Shown here in pieces: positions 13,354 to 17,136 of a stretch of 17,136 nt of DNA. The notes below the pieces were generated by a model. That model searched no databases. It saw only the letters and a list, made by a program, of their open reading frames with translations, and was not told the DNA's origin. The stretch comes from Monoraphidium neglectum (lineage: Eukaryota > Chlorophyta > Chlorophyceae > Sphaeropleales > Selenastraceae). The stretch covers positions 1-17,136 of the forward strand of contig NW_014012562.1 of NCBI RefSeq assembly GCF_000611645.1, read 5' to 3'. Within the stretch, counting starts at the first letter, position 1. The number at the start of each line of letters is the position of its first letter. The translations under genes were made by a program, and so were the position numbers.

Positions 13354-14584
13354 AGGACTGGACTGCCAACCGCCCTGCGCCCACCCCTTTCAATCTCGTC
13401 CGCCTGCCGCGCGCCCGCCCCGCAGCCTGCGTTCTTCCTCTCTGCGCCAACACACACACACGCACGCACACACACTCATACACACGCACACACACACACA
13501 CACACACGCACACACACACACACAACACACACACACACACACACACCAGCCCCCTCACCTTGAACTCCCGCAGGTGCTTCAGGGGCTTGCAGCCGGCCTT
13601 CGCCAGGTGGCCCAGCTCGGGCTTGCGCACCTTGCGCTCGGCAACCACCTTGTAGCCAACCTGCGCATGCATGCGCGTGGGTGCGTGGTGGTCGATGCCA
13701 TGCGCCGCGGCCGTCGGGAGCGCGCGGCAGCGTGACGCGCCTAGGGCTTGCGTGCTCGCCGCCGCCGCCGCTGCCGCTCGGCGGCCGAGGGCTGCGTGGG
13801 GGCCAGCGGACGCCAGCCGCGCCGCTGCGTCCGTTTCGCCCTGCCACGGCCCCCAGCCCCCGTCCCGATGCGAGGCCGCCCGAGTGCGGCGGGCGGAGGC
13901 CGTTGTGTACAGACGCGCCGCTGCTGTCTGTTTCTCAATGTCGCGCCGGGTGCCGACCCCGGCAGCGACGGGTCCGCGGCGTGCGGCTGCTGCAGGCGCA
14001 CCTGGACCGCGGCGTAGCCGTCAGTCTCGGGGGTCTTGACCGCCGTCACGTAGTTGCCGCTCTCCAGCGAGATCACCGTGGCCGGCACCGCCAGACCCGC
14101 CTCGGTGAAGTAGGTCATCATGCCGGCCTTGGTGCCGAAGATGCCCTGCGGGGTCGGCGGCGCGGGGGCGGGCAGCAGCGAAGTGTGCGGCGGCGGCGGC
14201 GGCGGGTAGCGCGTTCGTGGGGAAGTGCGTCCAGGAGCGATGCTGGCCCGCCAGGAGACGCAAGAATGCATTCCGTTTCCATTGCGCGATTGATTGAGAG
14301 CAATGGGTTTGCTCGCAGCCCGTGGTGCAATCTGAGCCCCATTCTTCGACGAGAGCGGCCGCACAGACGGCAACGCCTATATAAAGTATGCAAGAAACAT
14401 CGCATAGAAACCATGAAACTAACTCAAGCGCCGCACTCCGGCCACGCACCACGCCCGCCTCTGCCTGCCGGGCCTGCACCACGACGGTGCGGCGGCTGCT
14501 GCTGCCCTGCACTGGCCGGAAGGAGCCAAGCTGCTGCTTCGCGGTGCGAGCGCCCGCTGGGGAGAAGGCGGTGAACGCCCTCAT
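11754..14584 (-). CDS. PRPL3: Plastid 50S ribosomal protein L3 (bL3c), nuclear-encoded, complete
   Basis: bL3 binds 23S rRNA and reaches towards the peptidyl transferase centre; this copy should act in the plastid ribosome. Seven exons join exactly in phase with GT-AG introns: 14584-14450, 14145-14002, 13660-13559, 13287-13167, 12639-12473, 12178-12119 and 11807-11754 (TGA). The product is 260 residues, as expected for a transit peptide plus a bacterial-type L3. Residues 1-38 are a Ser/Arg/Ala-rich transit peptide ending in VVVQA, a typical algal cleavage context. [14 protein letters not shown] starts the mature fold. Later come [24 protein letters not shown], the L3 signature core [39 protein letters not shown] and [11 protein letters not shown]. 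The position of the methylated Gln in E. coli L3 is Ser here. The plastid form is chosen over cytosolic uL3 because of the length, transit peptide and sequence. Introns 3, 4 and 6 carry CA/GT tracts. Confidence 0.96.
12009..12068. repeat. Imperfect CA-rich tract in bL3 intron 6
   Basis: A run of CA dinucleotides interrupted by CG and TG steps. In the bL3 transcript it is GU-rich and lies in the first half of the intron, starting about 50 bases after the donor. Confidence 0.8.
12641..12685. repeat. GC/GT-rich alternating tract at the bL3 intron 4 acceptor
   Basis: CGCGCGCG passes into a GTGTGTGT-like run. In the transcript this is an AC-rich tract then GCGCGCGCGCAG, directly abutting the 3' splice site of exon 5. 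It takes the place of a normal polypyrimidine tract. Confidence 0.8.
13121..13160. repeat. 10-bp tandem repeat, four copies, next to a splice donor
   Basis: Four degenerate decamers: GCGGTGATCT, ACCATGATCT, GCCGTGATCT and GGCGCGATCC. In the bL3 transcript they start at the seventh base of intron 4, right after GTGAGC. Confidence 0.75.
13302..13351. repeat. (TG)25 microsatellite in bL3 intron 3
   Basis: Fifty bases of uninterrupted TG. In the bL3 transcript it is an (AC)25 tract ending 13 bases before the exon 4 boundary. Confidence 0.95.
13449..13546. repeat. Imperfect (CA)n microsatellite in bL3 intron 3
   Basis: About 98 bases of CA with CG, CT and AA interruptions. In the bL3 transcript it is a GU tract starting about 13 bases after the exon 3 donor. 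It is complementary to the (TG)25 tract of the same intron. Confidence 0.95.
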
Positions 14585-15559
14585 CGTTGCTGTGTCTGGC
14601 CTCGCTCCGTCACAGAGGCAGCACGAAATGCCAATGGCCCTTTACAAACACGTCGATCAGGATTTATCGGGATTGGTCATAATATTGCGCAGCCCGCGTA
14701 CGCTCGGTCGCTCGCTGCATCGCCCCATTGTCTCCCAGTCGCTTGTAGTGGCCAGCAGTGGCAAGCACGTGCCACGAGACCATATGCCCAGGGCTTGCTT
14801 GGGAGCGCTCATCCCTCCCATTATGACAGTTATCCATCTCACTCGGCTTAGTTAGCTCACCGCAGAGCTCTGGCCATGTGTGTATGAGCTGGGTGGCTAC
14901 TCACTGCCCCAAACCACCCCAATGTGGCTCGAGAAAACAGCCAAGCACCTGGAGACTGAGCACGCGCGCCAGCTACGGCCGTTATTGGTCCCAACACAAC
15001 CTGGGCGCGACGCCCTTGAGCGCGCAGCCCAAGCAAATGACAGAAATGCAAACAGCGACACTCTCAAGGGGCCCACAGACCTCAGCTTCGTGGTGTGCGC
15101 TGGCCCTGTCCCTGGTTTGGTTGGAAAGGAAATGAATCACTTGGCCGCCGCTGTCACCTGCTGGGCGGCCCCGCGTGCAGTCAACAGATATCCGTTGTCC
15201 GCCGCGGCTCCAATCTGAGACGCGCCATTGACGAGCTACGCGCGCTGAGCGCGCCGCCAAGAGCCGCCCCCCGCTCGCGCCGGCTGTCCGGGCCGCCCCG
15301 TCGCGCTGCATCCTTTGTTTACGAATAATTTGGTTCGATGAAAACCTCTCCTATAGCAATGCTGGCAGCACCCCAGCTGAGCCAACAATCTGGTGCGGCC
15401 AATCCCGTGCTGGACTACTCACAGCCAGATGACCGCGGCCTCGGTTTGTTTACCATTGTGCTATTGCAATTGGAGAAAGCGCGAGAGCCCGCGGCGCCCG
15501 TCGGGGGCCGCAGCCGCGCGGCAGCCCGGCGTGTCGCCCCCCACCCCCGGCCGCCCGCC
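14585..15559. other. Intergenic region upstream of bL3, no supported gene
   Basis: This stretch holds the bL3 promoter and the 3' UTR of the right-edge gene, both on the minus strand. GATAAA on the minus strand at about 14669-14664 is a weak TATA candidate, about 80 bases before the bL3 ATG. A minus-strand TGTAA at 14646-14642 could end the upstream gene, but the 3' UTR would then exceed 900 bases. A plus-strand open frame from an ATG at 14922 to 15218 (98 codons) has rather balanced composition, but no framing signals or family support it. Confidence 0.45.
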
Positions 15560-16914
15560 CTAGCGGGTGCTCTCCCGCGCCGTCCACCCCGCGCCCCACG
15601 AGCGCCCCCCGCCTGCGCCGGGCCGCGCCGCGCCCGGGCCCGCGCCCGGGCCCGGGCCTGCAGACACGTCAGGCACGCGAACGCGCACGGCGCTGGGGTC
15701 GTCCTCCGCTTCCAAGTCGCCCTCCTCCAGATCATCCTCCTCCAGATCACCCAACCTCGGACCGATCCGTGCGTCGGCCTCGGCCTCCGCCTCGGCCTCG
15801 GCCCGCATCGCCTCGAACGCCTCCTCGGCCTCGGCCCTCGCCGCCTCAACCTCCTCATCGCTCGGCATCTCCGCCCCCGCCGCGGCGGCGGCGCCCGGCG
15901 GGATGACGCAGCCAAGGGCGAGCGCCTCGGCCAGCAAGCGCCGCGCGTCGAGGCCCTCCGCGCCGGCCGAGGTTAGCAGGTCCCGGATCTGCTCGGCGTC
16001 CAGCACCGTGGGCGCCCCCTCGTCTTCCGACTCCTCGGCTTCCGCGTCCCGGCCCAGCTCCTCGTCCTCCCGCTGCTGCCGCTGCTGCTGCTCCTCCGCG
16101 GATGGGAACCGCGACGGCGACACCTCGCCGCCCTGGAAGCTGCCGGGCGGCTGCCCGTCGCCAGCCATCTCCACGCGCCGCGGCGTCGGGCGCGCGACGC
16201 GCGGGACGAGGTCGCCCTCGGCCGCCGCCGCGAACGGCGCCCGCATGGAGGCTGTCGTGCCGGGCAGGCGCGCCCCGAGGCCGGTCCCCGGCCCGCGCGC
16301 GCCGCGCGCGGCCCGCCCGCCGGCCGCCGGCTGCACGTGGCCGCCCGGCGGCTGCCCCTTGCCATCGCCCTGCTGCTGCTGCTGCGGCGGCGGCGGCGGC
16401 GGCGCAGCCGCGCCTGCCGGCCGCCCGACGCGCGTCACCACGGACGGCGGCGGCTGCTGCCGCTGCTGCTTTTGTTGCTGCCGCTGCTGCTGCTGCTGGC
16501 CCGCGGCGGCGTACTGCTGCCTGTACTTCTCGGGCAGCTTACTAAGGTCGACAAACTTCACGTTCTTGCCCTCCAACGCCCGCTGGAACCCGGGGCGCAT
16601 CCTCAGGAGCGGCTCCTCCCCCGGCTGCGGCGGCGCCGGGCCGTACGCGCCCCGCGGCGCCGCCGGCGCTGCCGGCCGGCCGGGCGGCGCGGCCGAGTAC
16701 CCGCCGCCCGCCTGGCGCCGCAGGTCGACCACCTTCCCGGCAGCTTCCCGATCAAGCTTCCTGCTGACGCCCTCCTGCGTCCGGCGGCGGCGGCTCTCGA
16801 GGGTCTCCACAGGCGGCCGCCCAGAAGGGCCGGCGGCTGCGCCGGGCGTCCCCGCGGGTGGTAGCGCCTCAGAGGCCTCGACGACAGGCAGCCCACCGCC
16901 GCCGGTCACGCGCG

Positions 16915-16953
<39 letters not shown>

Positions 16954-17136
16954 CCTGCGCCGCCTGGGCGCTCAGCAGCCGCGACACCTCAGAAGGGTCC
17001 GCCCCCCGCGCCAGCGCCGCGCGCACGGCCTCCAGCGCCGACCGGCCACCCTCCTCTGCGCCCTCGCCCACGGCCTTGCTGCCCACGGGCGCGCCGCGCG
17101 CCGGCGCCGGCGGCGGCGGCGGCGGCGGCGCGGGTC
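15560..17136 (-). CDS. Q/P/A-rich largely disordered protein, partial (N-terminus beyond window)
   Basis: A single frame is open from the right edge to a TAG at 15562-15560, over 520 codons without a visible intron. The first in-window start-like codon is GTG and the frame continues upstream as poly-Pro, so the true N-terminus is outside. In order, with residues counted from GSKAVGEG: a short helical block (RSALEAVRAALARGADPSEV), a polyQ of about 11, a basic stretch (ESRRRRTQEG), a small conserved-looking block (GKNVKFVDLSKLPEKYRQ), further Q-rich and P-rich runs, a Gly/Arg/Ala-rich stretch, and an acidic half with DAEQIRDLLTSAGAEGL, AEAEAEAEAD and EEDDLEEGDLEAED. The composition suggests a scaffold or nucleic-acid-associated protein, but this is inference; I recognise no named domain. 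The Gly/Pro/Ala-rich last 40 residues and the exact stop are less certain than the acidic part. Confidence 0.6.
16916..16948 (-). repeat. (CAG)11 tract encoding polyQ in the right-edge gene
   Basis: Eleven CAG codons on the minus strand, in frame as glutamine within the Q/P-rich protein. It shares coding-strand orientation and frame with the two tracts in the MATH gene. Confidence 0.85.

Noticed and set aside
13262..13735. Frames with alternating CV and TH residues
   Set aside because: They are translations of the TG and CA dinucleotide repeats in bL3 intron 3.
14118..14414. Minus-strand frames reading through bL3 intron 1
   Set aside because: They are interrupted by the exact phase-0 intron 14449-14146, which restores the conserved [14 protein letters not shown] sequence.
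14922..15218. 98-codon plus-strand ATG frame upstream of bL3
   Set aside because: The composition is plausible, but there is no promoter, poly(A) signal, splice evidence or recognised family. It is kept only as a note in the intergenic entry.

Overview
The window looks like nuclear DNA of a green alga, most likely a high-GC chlorophyte. It has very GC-rich exons, genes split by short GT-AG introns, long microsatellites, TGTAA poly(A) signals of the chlorophyte type, and a nuclear gene for a plastid-targeted bacterial-type ribosomal protein. I cannot fix the genus. No prokaryotic operon, CRISPR array, tRNA or rRNA was found.

Layout. (1) 7-973, minus: the 5' part of an unrecognised protein with possible membrane segments, running off the left edge. 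(2) 974-2822: intergenic, with only GC-driven open frames. (3) 2823-5658, minus: a multi-exon gene for a secreted, cysteine-containing protein of unknown family; two exons at each end are well supported and the middle is unresolved. (4) 5659-8266: a less GC-rich intergenic stretch with a CAG microsatellite, a TATA box, a hairpin and two doubtful open frames. (5) 8267-11262, plus: a six-exon gene for a MATH-domain protein with two polyglutamine tracts, a 15-base microexon and a cysteine-rich tail, but no visible BTB domain. (6) 11754-14584, minus: a seven-exon gene for plastid ribosomal protein bL3, reconstructed completely at 260 residues. (7) 14585-15559: intergenic. (8) 15560-17136, minus: the 3' part of a gene for a Q/P/A-rich, largely disordered protein with an acidic C-terminal region, running off the right edge.

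The genes do not form an obvious pathway. The bL3 gene is housekeeping (plastid translation). The MATH gene resembles the MATH half of plant BPM-type cullin-3 adaptors. These two genes converge, and their TGTAA signals lie six bases apart as an inverted repeat. The most unusual features are repeat-driven: long pure CAG runs in frame as polyQ, and complementary GT and CA tracts inside the bL3 introns that could fold the pre-mRNA.
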